Source: Frankiales bacterium
Lineage (GTDB): Bacteria; Actinomycetota; Actinomycetes; Mycobacteriales; SCTD01
Reading direction: 5' to 3'
NCBI GenBank assembly: GCA_025465465.1
Contig: JAODND010000069.1
Coordinates: 1 to 42,942 of the forward strand
Length of the DNA: 42,942 nucleotides
In this document: positions 25,160 to 36,515 of the stretch, piece by piece
How positions within the stretch are numbered: position 1 is the stretch's first letter
How the letters are laid out: each line of letters starts with the position of its first letter
Program-made: the position numbers and the translations under genes
The notes under the pieces: generated by a model
The model's database searches: none
What the model saw: only the letters and a program-made list of their open reading frames with translations
What the model was told of the DNA's origin: nothing

Positions 25160-25968
25160 CGCACCACCCGCTTCCGGACGGAGGCAGCGATCGCGGCCAC
25201 CAGGAACCCGGTCAGTGACAGCACGACGATCGACCCTCCGGGGGGTACGTCGGCGTAGTAGCTGAGGACGAGACCGCCGACGCTCATGACGGCGCCGAGC
25301 AGGCAGGCCCCATAGAGCGTGCCACGGAAGGACCGGGACAGCAGCTGCACGGTGGCGACGGGAACGACCATCAGCGCGCTGACCAGCAGCAGGCCCACAG
25401 TGCGCATCGCGACCGTGACGGTGACGGCTGCGCCGACCGCGACGAGCAGGTTGAGGAACCGTACCGGCAGCCCGGAGACGTGGGCGACGTCCTCGTCCTG
25501 GCACACAGCGAACAGCTCGCGCAGGAACACCAGCATCGTGGCGAGCACCACGAGGGAGAGCGTCACGATGACGGCGAGGTCGCCGGAGCTCACGCTGGAC
25601 AGCGAGCCGAACAGATATCCACCGAGGGCGCTGTTGGTCCCGCCGGCGAGCTTGATGAGGATCGAGCCGCCCGCCAGACCTCCGTAGAAGAGCAACGCGA
25701 GGGCCACGTCGCCGCTGGCCTGGGCGCGCTCGCGCACGACCTCGATGAGCACGGCGCCCAGGATGCTCACGACGACCGCGGTGAGGACCGGCGAGGTGCG
25801 CAGCAGGACGCCGAGCCCGACGCCGGTGAAGGCGACGTGGCCGATGCCGTCCCCGGTCAGCGACAGCCTGCGCTGCACCAGGAACGTGCCGATCGAGGGG
25901 GCGGCAAACCCGACGAGGAGGGCGGCGATGAGGCCCCGACGCATGAAGTCGAAGGCGAGGATCGTCAT
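25156..25968 (-). CDS. znuB: Zinc ABC transporter permease ZnuB
   Basis: A 270-residue ABC-3 family permease with about eight transmembrane helices. It starts MTILAFDFMRRGLIAALLVGFAA and has GDGIGHVAFTGVGLG and the ALMVVPVATVQLLS coupling region, both typical of ZnuB/AdcB/TroC. It forms the membrane channel of the zinc importer with ZnuC and ZnuA. ATG 25968 overlaps the znuC stop by 4 bases, and its TGA overlaps the zur GTG. Confidence 0.95.
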   Translation of the reverse strand: MTILAFDFMRRGLIAALLVGFAAPSIGTFLVQRRLSLTGDGIGHVAFTGVGLGVLLRTSPVLTAVVVSILGAVLIEVVRERAQASGDVALALLFYGGLAGGSILIKLAGGTNSALGGYLFGSLSSVSSGDLAVIVTLSLVVLATMLVFLRELFAVCQDEDVAHVSGLPVRFLNLLVAVGAAVTVTVAMRTVGLLLVSALMVVPVATVQLLSRSFRGTLYGACLLGAVMSVGGLVLSYYADVPPGGSIVVLSLTGFLVAAIAASVRKRVVR

Positions 25969-26726
25969 CGGTCGAGTCCGAACGTCGAGGGCGGCTGCTC
26001 GTCGGCGTGTGGGTGAACATGCACGTGGCCTGGCGCGGCGTGGTGTCCCTCGGGCTGGGGCGGCGGACCGTCGGACTGCACCTGCCCGTGGGAGAGGACG
26101 ACCGCGCGGCCGATAAGGCCGGCGAGCGGACCGAGCTCGTGAGCGACGAGCACGACCGAGCCGCCGTTGTTCGACAGGTGCCCGAGGGCGCCGGCGAGAG
26201 TGTCCTGGCTGTCTGCGTCGACGCCTGCGGTCGGCTCGTCGAGGACGAGCACCTCGGGCTCCCCGGCGAGCGCCCGGGCGATCAGCACGCGCTGCTGCTG
26301 GCCCCCGGACAGGGTGGCGACCGGGTCGCCGGCGCGGTCGGAGAGGCCGACGTCCTCCAGTGCGTGTGCCACGGCGGCACGGTCGTCGCGCGAGAACCTG
26401 CGGAACCGCGACAACCGGCCGGTGCGGCCCGAGGCCACGACCTCGCCGACGGTGGCCGGGACGCCACCTCCGACCGACAGCCGCTGCGGCACATAGCCGA
26501 GGCGGGGCCACTCGCGAAAGCGGGCCAGCGGGGTGCCGAAGACGGTCAAGGTCCCTGCCTCCAGCGGGTTGAGCCCGACGAGCGTGCGGACCAGCGTCGT
26601 CTTCCCGGAGCCGTTGGCGCCGAGGATCGCGACGAACTCGCCCTCGTCGACGGTGACGCTGACCTCCTCGAGGATGCGTCGGCCGCCGAGGACGACGGTG
26701 CCGTGCTGCAGGTCGAAGACGCTCAC
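25965..26726 (-). CDS. znuC: Zinc ABC transporter ATP-binding protein ZnuC with His-rich tail
   Basis: A 253-residue ABC ATPase: Walker A GANGSGKTT, signature LSGGQQQRVLIARAL, Walker B VLVLDEPTAGVD and H-loop VAHEL. Beyond the ATPase fold is a tail of about 30 residues rich in His and Pro (EGHHAAPGHVHVHPHADEQP), which could bind zinc in the cytoplasm, sensing the imported metal or inhibiting transport; this is inference. GTG 26726 overlaps the znuA TGA (GTGA). The tail is not a sequencing extension, since it runs straight into the 4-base overlap with znuB. Confidence 0.95.
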   Translation of the reverse strand: MSVFDLQHGTVVLGGRRILEEVSVTVDEGEFVAILGANGSGKTTLVRTLVGLNPLEAGTLTVFGTPLARFREWPRLGYVPQRLSVGGGVPATVGEVVASGRTGRLSRFRRFSRDDRAAVAHALEDVGLSDRAGDPVATLSGGQQQRVLIARALAGEPEVLVLDEPTAGVDADSQDTLAGALGHLSNNGGSVVLVAHELGPLAGLIGRAVVLSHGQVQSDGPPPQPEGHHAAPGHVHVHPHADEQPPSTFGLDR

Positions 26727-27583
26727 GCGCAGCCCAGCGCCGTGTGGAGGGCGGCCGCGTTGCGGCGCTGGACGGACAGGTAGTCGTCGCTGCCGTGCAC
26801 GCCCTCGACGGGGTCGAGCACGGCGGTCTTCGCCCCGATCTCCGCGGCGACGGTCTTTGCGACCTTGGGGTCCACGAGCGACTCGAAGAAGATGGTGGTG
26901 ACGTGGTGCGCCTTGGCGTACTGCGCCACCTCCACGATCTTCCTCGGCGTCGGCTCCTCATCGGGGGAGACGCCGGTGATGCCCAGCTGCACCAGCCCGT
27001 AGCGGGCGCCGAGATAGCCGAACGCGCTGTGGCTGGTCACGATCTCGTGGCGGGCGCAGCCCGTCAGGTCCGATCGGAAGAGCAGGTCCACGGCCTTGAG
27101 GTCCTTGTTCACAGCGGCGGCGCGGGCCCGGTAGTCCGCGGCATGGCTGGGGTCCTTGGCAGCCAGCCGGTCGGCGAGCGCGTCGGCGGCGGCCTCCATC
27201 CGCACCGGGTCGAGCCAGATGTGCGGGTCCTTGGACGTCTGCTCGCCGCCCGTGGTGAGCGGCTGCTGGGTGACGACGGTGCCGAGGTCGAACCCCTGCT
27301 TGCCCGACCCGAGGGCGTCGTCCACGGACGGCTGGAAGCCGTGCAGGTAGACGACGACGGCGGCCTGCGAGACGAGCCCGACCTGCTGTGGCGACAGCTC
27401 GACGTCGTGCGGCTCGGCCCCGGGAGGCACGAGATCGGTCACGTCCACGGTCGGTCCGCCCACGCGCTGGGCCAGCCAGGCGAAGGGGTAGGCGGAGGCG
27501 ACGACCTGCACCTTGCCGTCGTGGGCGAGGCCGGCCGAGCAGCCGGTGAGGAGGAGCAGCAGGCAGAGGCGGGCGCGACGCAT
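26723..27583 (-). CDS. znuA: Zinc ABC transporter substrate-binding lipoprotein ZnuA
   Basis: A 286-residue cluster A-I binding protein. The lipobox LLTGC15 makes it a lipoprotein. Zinc ligands expected from the family are H59 (PHDVELSP), H121 (PHIWLDP), H185 (TSHSAFGYL) and an acidic residue in the C-terminal lobe. The usual His-rich loop between the first two ligands is missing: the stretch GGEQTSKD is short and His-free. ATG 27583 is the start; a TTG four codons earlier is less likely. It is the first gene of the operon, with a Zur-box-like palindrome 20 bases upstream. Confidence 0.95.
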   Translation of the reverse strand: MRRARLCLLLLLTGCSAGLAHDGKVQVVASAYPFAWLAQRVGGPTVDVTDLVPPGAEPHDVELSPQQVGLVSQAAVVVYLHGFQPSVDDALGSGKQGFDLGTVVTQQPLTTGGEQTSKDPHIWLDPVRMEAAADALADRLAAKDPSHAADYRARAAAVNKDLKAVDLLFRSDLTGCARHEIVTSHSAFGYLGARYGLVQLGITGVSPDEEPTPRKIVEVAQYAKAHHVTTIFFESLVDPKVAKTVAAEIGAKTAVLDPVEGVHGSDDYLSVQRRNAAALHTALGCA

Positions 27584-27602
27584 GACACCACCCAACCCGA
27601 AA

Positions 27603-27617
27603 TGGAAACCGTTGTCA
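27603..27617 (-). promoter_or_regulatory. Candidate Zur box upstream of znuA
   Basis: The minus strand reads TGACAACGGTTTCCA, matching 11 of 15 positions of the actinobacterial Zur palindrome TGAAAATGATTTTCA as I recall it from Streptomyces. It is 20 bases upstream of the znuA ATG and overlaps the stop codon of the upstream small membrane-protein gene. The operon encodes Zur itself, so a Zur operator is expected here; the exact base match is imperfect. Confidence 0.5.
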
Positions 27618-27887
27618 AAGTCGACTGGAGGCCGCGACGACGAGCATGCCCAGGACGATCACCCGCAGCGCCCGTTGCGGGGGCAGCAGCACCGGCCAGG
27701 CGAAGAACAGCTGGAGCCCGAGCAGGGCGAAGACCACGGCCAGCAGCACGGCCGACATCGGCCCGTGCAGGAGCAGGCCCCCGACGACGCACCCGAGCAC
27801 GACGGCAAAGGGCACCCAGCGAGGCGCCCGGCCGAGGAGCACGACGACGGGGCCTGCCTTGAGCTCGACGGAGCGGCGGAACGACAC
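27615..27887 (-). CDS. Small membrane protein (DUF6703-like)
   Basis: A 90-residue protein: a basic N-terminus (SFRRSVELKAGPVVVLLGRAP), three hydrophobic segments (about 26-42, 46-63, 75-88) and a WPVLLPPQRALR loop before the last helix. Small three-helix proteins of this kind are widespread in actinobacteria and I believe correspond to DUF6703, but this is recall and not verified. GTG 27887 is the start. The gene is divergent from the ABM-type gene, with a 21-base gap, and upstream of znuA on the same strand, so readthrough into znuA is possible unless the Zur-box promoter acts alone. Confidence 0.7.
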   Translation of the reverse strand: MSFRRSVELKAGPVVVLLGRAPRWVPFAVVLGCVVGGLLLHGPMSAVLLAVVFALLGLQLFFAWPVLLPPQRALRVIVLGMLVVAASSRL

Positions 27888-27892
27888 GTCAC

Positions 27893-27898
27893 TAGCCT
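27893..27898 (+). promoter_or_regulatory. -10 element TAGCCT, possible leaderless promoter
   Basis: TAGCCT is followed by seven bases and GTG 27906 (ATG 27909 is the next codon). The whole gap between two divergent genes is only about 20 bases, so both promoters must overlap the neighbouring coding DNA. Confidence 0.35.
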
Positions 27899-27908
27899 GC
27901 ACCACGTG

Positions 27909-28229
27909 ATGGTGGTGACCCGCTTCGACGTGACCGATGCCGACTTCGCCGACCGGGCGGCGGCAGCCCTCGACGTGCTGGCCACCCGACCCGGCTTCGT
28001 CCGGGGTCGGGTCGGACGGGCCGCTGACGAGCCGACCGCGTGGCTGCTGAGCACCGAGTGGGACAGCGTGGGGAGCTATCGGCGCAGCCTCTCGTCGTAC
28101 GAGGTGAAGGTTGTCGCCACGACGCTGCTGTCCCAGGGCCGGGACGAGCCGAGCGCTTTTGAGGTCCTGCACGCCGTCGACCTCGCGCAGCCGCCGGTGT
28201 CCTCCCCTAGCCAGCGAGCCCGGGACTGA
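27909..28229 (+). CDS. Antibiotic biosynthesis monooxygenase (ABM) fold protein
   Basis: A 106-residue protein with the dimeric alpha/beta barrel pattern of ABM proteins: VVTRFDVTDADFADRAAAAL, TRPGFVRGRVGRAADEP, WLLSTEWDSVGSYRRSLSSYE, then VKVVATTLLSQ. The T-E-W-D-S segment followed by a helix with Y-R-R is characteristic. Functions of this fold range from quinone monooxygenase to heme degradation, and no specific residues identify which. ATG 27909 is used; GTG 27906 immediately precedes it. The following lipoprotein gene starts two bases after its stop, suggesting one transcript. Confidence 0.75.
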   Translation: MVVTRFDVTDADFADRAAAALDVLATRPGFVRGRVGRAADEPTAWLLSTEWDSVGSYRRSLSSYEVKVVATTLLSQGRDEPSAFEVLHAVDLAQPPVSSPSQRARD

Positions 28230-28231
28230 GC

Positions 28232-28660
28232 ATGCTGCGCGCGATGACGACCAAGGTCTCCGCCGTCCTGTTGGGGGCGGTCGCTCTCGCGGCCTGCAGC
28301 GGCACGTCCGGGAACAGCTCCAAGGCGGCCTGCACCGGCCTGCCCACGGCCGACCCGGTCGCGGTGATGCCGGCCGGACTGCCCGCCGTCGACGGGCAGG
28401 TGCTCTACGAACCGAGCACCCAGGGCAAGACCCACATCGTCTACGGGCTGCTCGCGACGACGGACTTCGTGAAGGTCCGGGACGACTACGTGACCGCGCT
28501 GAAGGCGGCCGGCTGGAAGATCGACGGCACCGACCAGGAGTCCGTCGAGGCGGAGGCGCAGTTCTCGAAGTTTCCGCCGCTGCAGACCGGGACCCTGAAG
28601 GTCGCACCACTCGCCACCTGCCCCGGTCACGTGACGATCCGCTACAAGCTGAACCTCTAG
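28232..28660 (+). CDS. Putative small lipoprotein of unknown function
   Basis: A 142-residue protein with a lipoprotein signal (VSAVLLGAVALAAC22-SG), so it is anchored to the outer face of the membrane. The mature part is ~115 residues with a region LPTADPVAVMPAGLPAVDGQVLY, then TDFVKVRDDYVTALKAAGWKIDGT, a pattern seen in small actinobacterial lipoproteins where an alpha-helix with a G-W follows a pair of strands. I recognise no enzyme family. Two cysteines (AACTGLP and ATCPGH) may pair. A second ATG at 28244 is possible. It lies between the ABM gene and glyS. Confidence 0.7.
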   Translation: MLRAMTTKVSAVLLGAVALAACSGTSGNSSKAACTGLPTADPVAVMPAGLPAVDGQVLYEPSTQGKTHIVYGLLATTDFVKVRDDYVTALKAAGWKIDGTDQESVEAEAQFSKFPPLQTGTLKVAPLATCPGHVTIRYKLNL

Positions 28661-28677
28661 GCAACACCGTTGTTGCC
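28660..28677. terminator. Perfect inverted repeat GGCAAC-N6-GTTGCC after the lipoprotein gene
   Basis: Six-base arms with a 6-base centre ACCGTT, starting in the stop codon of the lipoprotein gene. It could be a weak terminator, though no T-run follows, or an operator for glyS: a -10-like TAGGGT at 28684-28689 lies seven bases after it. The core ACCGTTGT is also present in the candidate Zur box near znuA (27608-27615). Confidence 0.35.
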
Positions 28678-28758
28678 AGGCCGTAGGGTCGGACCACTCG
28701 GGTCGCAGGCCCGCCTCAGTTATTCCGCCGACCGCCAGCCGGACTGGAGCCGCCGCTC

Positions 28759-30132
28759 ATGAGCAAGTCGAAGACGCCCGATCGCATGGACACCATCGTC
28801 TCGTTGAGCAAGCGGCGCGGCCTCGTCTACCCGTCGAGCGAGATCTACGGCGGTCTGCGGGCCAGCTGGGACTACGGCCCGCTCGGGGTGGAGCTGAAGA
28901 ACAACGTCAAGCGCCAGTGGTGGAAGTCCGTCGTGCAGGGCCGAGACGACGTCGTCGGACTCGACTCGTGCGTGATCCTTGCGCGCGAGGTCTGGGAGAC
29001 CAGCGGCCACGTCGCGACGTTCAGCGACCCGCTCACCGAGTGCACGAGCTGCCACAAGCGCTATCGGGCCGACCACCTCGAGGAGGCTCAGCCCGGCAAG
29101 ACGCTGGCCGAGATCGCCTGCCCCAACTGCGGAAACCGCGGGACCTTCACGGATCCGCGACAGTTCAGCGGCCTGCTGAAGACCTACCTCGGCCCGGTCG
29201 AGGACGAGACCGGCCTGGCCTACCTGCGGCCCGAGACGGCCCAGGGCATCTTCATCAACTACCTCAACGTGCAGCAGTCCGCGCGCAAGAAGCCGCCCTT
29301 CGGCATCGGCCAGATCGGCAAGAGCTTCCGCAACGAGATCACGCCCGGCAACTTCATCTTCCGCACCCGGGAGTTCGAGCAGATGGAGATGGAGTTCTTC
29401 GTCAAGCCGGGGGAGGACAAGGAGTGGCACCAGTACTGGATCGACACCCGGCTGAAGTGGTTCACGGACCTCGGCGTCGACCCTGACGACCTGCGGCTCT
29501 ACGAGCACCCCACGGAGAAGCTCAGCCACTACTCGACGCGCACCGTCGACATCGAGTACCGGTTCAACTTCACCGGCACCGAGTGGGGCGAGCTCGAGGG
29601 CATCGCCAACCGCACCGACTACGACCTGACGGTCCACAGCAAGGCGACGGGCACCGACCTCTCGTACTTCGACCAGGAGAGCGGCGAGCGCTTCACGCCC
29701 TACGTCATCGAGCCCGCCGTCGGTGTCGACCGGTCTGCGCTGGTCTTCCTGCTCGATGCCTACAACGAGGACGAGGCACCGAACGCCAAGGGTGTTCTCG
29801 AGAAGCGGGTCGTGCTCAAGCTCGACCCTCGGCTCGCGCCCGTGAAGGCCGCCGTGCTCCCGCTGTCCCGCAATGCCGACCTGTCGCCGGTCGCGCGCGA
29901 CCTCGCCGCGACCCTGCGCCAGCACTGGAACACCGACTTCGACGACGCCGGTGCCATCGGCCGCCGCTACCGCCGGCAGGACGAGATCGGCACGCCGTTC
30001 TGCGTCACCGTCGACTTCGACAGCCTCGAGGACCAGGCCGTCACCGTCCGCGAGCGCGACACCATGTCGCAGGAGCGCGTGTCGCTCGACCAGGTGGAGC
30101 GCTACCTCAACGACAAGCTCGGTCCGCTCTAG
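28759..30132 (+). CDS. glyS: Glycyl-tRNA synthetase (dimeric, class II)
   Basis: A 457-residue GlyRS of the alpha2 archaeal/eukaryotic type, as in all actinobacteria. It has [36 protein letters not shown] (motif 1 region), a zinc-type C-x2-C ... C-x2-C insertion (CTSCHKRY and CPNCGNRG), [11 protein letters not shown], motif 2 [20 protein letters not shown], motif 3 EPAVGVDRS and the anticodon-binding domain after residue 350. It charges tRNA-Gly in the cytoplasm. CTGGAG lies nine bases before ATG. No T-box leader is visible in the 98-base upstream gap. Confidence 0.97.
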   Translation: MSKSKTPDRMDTIVSLSKRRGLVYPSSEIYGGLRASWDYGPLGVELKNNVKRQWWKSVVQGRDDVVGLDSCVILAREVWETSGHVATFSDPLTECTSCHKRYRADHLEEAQPGKTLAEIACPNCGNRGTFTDPRQFSGLLKTYLGPVEDETGLAYLRPETAQGIFINYLNVQQSARKKPPFGIGQIGKSFRNEITPGNFIFRTREFEQMEMEFFVKPGEDKEWHQYWIDTRLKWFTDLGVDPDDLRLYEHPTEKLSHYSTRTVDIEYRFNFTGTEWGELEGIANRTDYDLTVHSKATGTDLSYFDQESGERFTPYVIEPAVGVDRSALVFLLDAYNEDEAPNAKGVLEKRVVLKLDPRLAPVKAAVLPLSRNADLSPVARDLAATLRQHWNTDFDDAGAIGRRYRRQDEIGTPFCVTVDFDSLEDQAVTVRERDTMSQERVSLDQVERYLNDKLGPL

Positions 30133-30143
30133 AGAGGTCGGCC

Positions 30144-32818
<2,675 letters not shown>

Positions 32819-32819
<1 letters not shown>

Positions 32820-33442
32820 TGCTCCTCCTGTTTTCCAAGACAGTGCGTCGCCTCGTGGCGGCGCTGGTCCTCATCCCTGTGCTCGTCCTCGCCGGCACGG
32901 CGGTGCGGGTGTGGTGGGTCGCACGTGAGGACGACCGCCCGCGCTCCGACGCCATCGTGGTGCTCGGCGCCTCGCAGTTCGATGGGCGACCCAGCGCCGT
33001 CTTCCGGGCGCGACTCGACCACGCGGCTGCGCTGTACAGGGACGGCATCGCGCCCCGGATCGTCACCGTCGGCGGCGGCCGCCCCGGCGACCGCTTCACC
33101 GAGGCGGAGGCCGGCAAGCGCTACCTCGCGACCCAGGGCGTGACGTCCGTGGTGGCGGTCGGCGTCGGCAGCGACACGCTGCAGTCGCTCAAGGGCCTCG
33201 CCAAGGTCTACGGCCAGCGGGGCTGGCACAGCGCGGTGCTCGTGACGGACCCCTGGCACTCGCTGCGCTCCCGCCGGATGGCCCAGGACCTGGGCATCAA
33301 GGCCGCCACGTCGCCCACCCGTACCGGCCCTGCCAACGCCAGCACCTCCACGGAGATCCGCTACGTCCTGCGCGAGACCGCGGCCTATCTCTACTACCGG
33401 ATCTTCCACCGCAGCAGCGACGCCGGCCCCCGCGCTGTCTGA
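32819..33442 (+). CDS. YdcF/SanA-family (DUF218) membrane protein
   Basis: A 207-residue protein with one N-terminal membrane helix (about residues 10-31) and a DUF218 domain facing outward: SDAIVVLGASQFDGRPSAVFRARLDHAAALY, IVTVGGGRPGDRFTEAEAG, then VVAVGVGSDTLQSL and LVTDPWHSLRSRRMAQ. These are the conserved blocks of the YdcF/SanA/ElyC group, linked to envelope integrity and vancomycin tolerance in E. coli. The biochemical activity is not settled. GTG 32819 overlaps the ppdK TAG by one base (TAGTG), so it is translationally linked to ppdK. A secreted sialidase-like gene follows 77 bases later. Confidence 0.9.
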
Positions 33443-33519
33443 CCCCCGCTGCTTGATCGGCAGAGGGAACACGCCGGGTCCGCCGCAGGAGAACGGACAG
33501 TCGTGTCGAAACGGGTTGC

Positions 33520-35094
33520 ATGAGACGACGCACCATCGTGCCTCTGGCGTTGACCGCGACCACCGCTGTCCTGGCGATGACCCTGCCCGCCGGCGCCGCG
33601 ACGAAGCCGCTGAGCTTCCGCCGTAACGTCCTGCAGGACCAGAAGCAGTACGGCGAGCCGTCCGTCGCGATCACGCGCGACGGCAAGCACATCGCCGTCT
33701 GCGTGCCAGGAGGGACGGGCACCACGTCCGTCTGGTACTCCTCCGACGACGGCCACACCTTCGACACGTCTCACACCAACTCCGACAACGGCGGTGGTGA
33801 CTGCGAGCTGGACTTCATGCCCAACGGCACGCTGCTCAACGCCGACCTCGAGGTCAGCGACTCGGCGATCCGCTACTCCAAGGACTTCGGCAAGACCTGG
33901 CAGGGCACCCAGACCGCCGGGATCGAGCAGGACCGCCAGTGGTTCGCGCACTCGAAGGACGGCAAGACCGCCTACCTCGTCTACCACGACTTCGCGGCCG
34001 AGGCCGAGTTCTACGCCGAGAGCCCCGACGGGGGCATCACGTGGCCGACGGCGCTGGCCGCGCAGCCGATCACCAACGCCGACCAGGTCGCGTTGCCGGG
34101 CAACGGCGCGGGTCGCGCGGGTGACCCGGCGTCGATCGTCGACCAGGGTGTCAACACCTTCAGCGGCCCGATGCTCATCAGCCCGGACGGCCGCGACATG
34201 TATGTCATGTACTCGATCTCGGACGCGAAGAGCAACGTCGTCGACGGCATCCCGCCCTTCGGCCCGACGCGCGGCATCGTGGTGGCGCACAAGGGCTCCG
34301 AGACCGGGTCGTTCACCAACCGCTACGCGGTCACGAGCGACGGCACGGCGACCAACGGCGCGATCTTCCCCTGGGGGACGATCGACAAGGCCGGCAACGT
34401 CTATGTGCTCTTCAACTCCGACAAGGGGTCGCCAGGGCACTTCCACACCTACTACGTGGTCTCGACCGACAAGACCAAGACGTGGAGCGTGCCGGTCAAG
34501 GTCGACGACACGCCCCTCACCAAGGGCGCGCAGATCTACGCGACCGGTGCCGCGGGTGCGAAGGGCGTCCTCGACCTCGCGTGGTACGGCAGCGACAACG
34601 CAAGCAGCCCCGCGGACAACAGTGCGGTGTGGGACATCCACTTCGCGCAGGTGCGCAACGCGCTCTCCCCACACCCGGCCATCACGCGCCGCCTCGTCGC
34701 GCCCGGGGACCCCATGCACAAGGGCAACATCTGCCTCAACGGGCTGCTCTGCATCGCCGGTGGGGACCGCAGCCTCGCCGACTTCATCGAGCTCGCCATC
34801 GGGCCGGACGGGATGGCGCAGATCGCGTACTCCGACAACGCGGGCACGTTCACCGGCACCAAGGGCCGCGTCGTGTGGGCCAAGCAGGTCGGCGGGCAGT
34901 CCGCCTACGACACCTCCACGACCGTCATCCCACCGGTGACGGTGCCTGGCACGAAGACCACCACGCCACCCGGGTCGAAGAACACGGGTGGTGGCCTGGC
35001 GGCGACGGGCCTCGATCGGGTCCTGCCGGCGTTCGCTCTGCTTCTGCTGCTCGGGCTTGCGGTCGTGCAGCGCCGTCGCCGGACGACGGGCTGA
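33520..35094 (+). CDS. Secreted sialidase-like (BNR/Asp-box) protein with class E sortase signal
   Basis: A 524-residue exported protein. It has a signal peptide (residues 1-26, ending AGA-A), then a six-bladed-type propeller with Asp-box repeats S-x-D-x-G-x-T-[FW] (SSDDGHTF, SKDFGKTW, SPDGGITW). The C-terminus has a Pro/Thr-rich linker, LAATG at 493-497, a hydrophobic helix and RRRR. LAxTG is the class E sortase signal of actinobacteria, so the protein is probably linked to peptidoglycan. No catalytic Arg triad or FRIP motif of true sialidases is obvious, so glycan binding or an unknown hydrolase role is equally possible. The promoter gap is 77 bases. Confidence 0.82.
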   Translation: MRRRTIVPLALTATTAVLAMTLPAGAATKPLSFRRNVLQDQKQYGEPSVAITRDGKHIAVCVPGGTGTTSVWYSSDDGHTFDTSHTNSDNGGGDCELDFMPNGTLLNADLEVSDSAIRYSKDFGKTWQGTQTAGIEQDRQWFAHSKDGKTAYLVYHDFAAEAEFYAESPDGGITWPTALAAQPITNADQVALPGNGAGRAGDPASIVDQGVNTFSGPMLISPDGRDMYVMYSISDAKSNVVDGIPPFGPTRGIVVAHKGSETGSFTNRYAVTSDGTATNGAIFPWGTIDKAGNVYVLFNSDKGSPGHFHTYYVVSTDKTKTWSVPVKVDDTPLTKGAQIYATGAAGAKGVLDLAWYGSDNASSPADNSAVWDIHFAQVRNALSPHPAITRRLVAPGDPMHKGNICLNGLLCIAGGDRSLADFIELAIGPDGMAQIAYSDNAGTFTGTKGRVVWAKQVGGQSAYDTSTTVIPPVTVPGTKTTTPPGSKNTGGGLAATGLDRVLPAFALLLLLGLAVVQRRRRTTG

Positions 35095-35150
35095 CCCTTC
35101 GCCTGGGTTGAGGAGGTGCGACCTCACGACGGCCGCTCTCGAGGGAACCC

Positions 35151-36515
35151 CTAGTCGAAGTGCCGCACATGGGGCCAGAGCTGTGACCACGGGCGCTGGG
35201 GGACGCAGGTCCGCAGCACGGCGCCGTTCTCGTCGTTGTCGACGGGACTGTGGATCCTGCCGACCTCAACCAGCCGTGAGCAGATGCGCGAGAGCAGCGC
35301 AGGGTCCATGCCCACGGTGAGTGCCGGTGTGGACCCAGGTGGGACGCCCCAGAGGGCATAGCCGTTGTGGCCGCTGAACACCGGCAGCGACGTGTATCTC
35401 TGCAGTGCCCCTGCCTCGCCGTAGTTGCTGGTGACCACCACATCCCCTGCCGGGACGACAGCCCGCACCTGCTGGGCGAACGACGGCCAGCCGATCGTCT
35501 CGCCGACGTCCGGGTCGATCGCGAGCACCCACCCGGTGCTCGCGACGGGCAGGACCGACAGCGTGATCGGCAGCGCGGGTGCGCTGAGCAGCAGCAGCAC
35601 CGCGGGACCCCAGCGGGGCAGCCGGTCCACGACTGGCTGGGCGCCGGCGGCGAGAAGCAGTGGCACGAGACCGGAGACGTAGTAGGGCTTCCCTCCCAGC
35701 GCGACGAAGGTGCCGGTGAGCAGCAGGAAGGCGACCCCGAAGCAGCGCAGGCGCTGGTCGCTCAGCACCCGCACCAGCCCGCTGCCCCAGACCGGCAGCA
35801 GCCACGGCCCGATCTGCAGGACGACGAGGACGACAAACAGCGCACGCGGTACGGAGCTCGTGCTGCCACCGGCTGCGATGTTGCGCGAGATCTCGAGCTG
35901 CGGCCAGTCGTGCGCGGCCTGCCAGGCGAGGTACGGCAGGCCGATGACCAAGGCGATCGCCCCGGCCACCACTGGTCCCGGCCGTCGCGGCAGCGCCACC
36001 GCGAGAGCCAGCAGGAGGAAGCCGACCAGGACATTGGCCTGAAACGTGATGCCTCCGACCACTCCGACGAGCAGCCACAGCCGCCGGTCGCCGCCCTGGA
36101 GGATGCGGACGACCAGATAGCTGATCAGCACGCCGCCGAGCAGCGCCGTCGTCGCTGTCGACAGCAGGTGTCCGACGCCGAGGACGAAGCCGCACAGCGC
36201 GGTCGACAACGCCGCGAACCACTGACCGGACCGCCTGGCACCCAGCCGCTCTGCGAGCAGACCACCCAGCAGCACGACGAGCGCAGCGCTGATCGTCGAC
36301 GGCAGCCGCAGCACCACGAGCGAGTGCGGCGCGATCGCCGACATGGCCCGGGCCAGCAACGGCGTCAGCGGCGGCTGGTCGGGGTAGCCCCAGTCGAGGT
36401 GGTGACCGGCCTGGAGGAAGTAGAGCTCGTCGCGGTGGTAGCCGTAACGGCCGGAGAGCAGCAGCAGGACGATACCGGTGACGGCAGAGACCACGATCGC
36501 GGGGCGGCGCATCAC
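35151..36515 (-). CDS. GT39/ArnT-like membrane glycosyltransferase
   Basis: A 454-residue polytopic protein with about ten to twelve helices. The first outside loop has YHRDELYFLQAGHHLDWGYPDQPPLTPLLAR, with the acidic pair D29-E30 expected at the catalytic site of GT39/GT83-type polyprenyl-phosphate sugar transferases (ArnT, PMT). The final ~100 residues form an extracytoplasmic domain (NYGEAGALQRYTS, FSGHNGYALWG). It probably moves a sugar from a lipid carrier to an envelope acceptor. GTG 36515 (ATG 36512) overlaps the stop of the GT4 gene, indicating a two-gene operon. Confidence 0.85.
   Translation of the reverse strand: MMRRPAIVVSAVTGIVLLLLSGRYGYHRDELYFLQAGHHLDWGYPDQPPLTPLLARAMSAIAPHSLVVLRLPSTISAALVVLLGGLLAERLGARRSGQWFAALSTALCGFVLGVGHLLSTATTALLGGVLISYLVVRILQGGDRRLWLLVGVVGGITFQANVLVGFLLLALAVALPRRPGPVVAGAIALVIGLPYLAWQAAHDWPQLEISRNIAAGGSTSSVPRALFVVLVVLQIGPWLLPVWGSGLVRVLSDQRLRCFGVAFLLLTGTFVALGGKPYYVSGLVPLLLAAGAQPVVDRLPRWGPAVLLLLSAPALPITLSVLPVASTGWVLAIDPDVGETIGWPSFAQQVRAVVPAGDVVVTSNYGEAGALQRYTSLPVFSGHNGYALWGVPPGSTPALTVGMDPALLSRICSRLVEVGRIHSPVDNDENGAVLRTCVPQRPWSQLWPHVRHFD

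Noticed and set aside
28661..28758. T-box or other riboswitch leader before glyS
   Set aside because: The 98-base gap is too short and lacks the T-box sequence, specifier loop and antiterminator pairing.
29583..30143. N-terminal extension of PPDK into glyS
   Set aside because: The extra residues are Arg-rich shadow of glyS; MTKYVYDFSEGS at 30144 is the family N-terminus and has a ribosome binding site.
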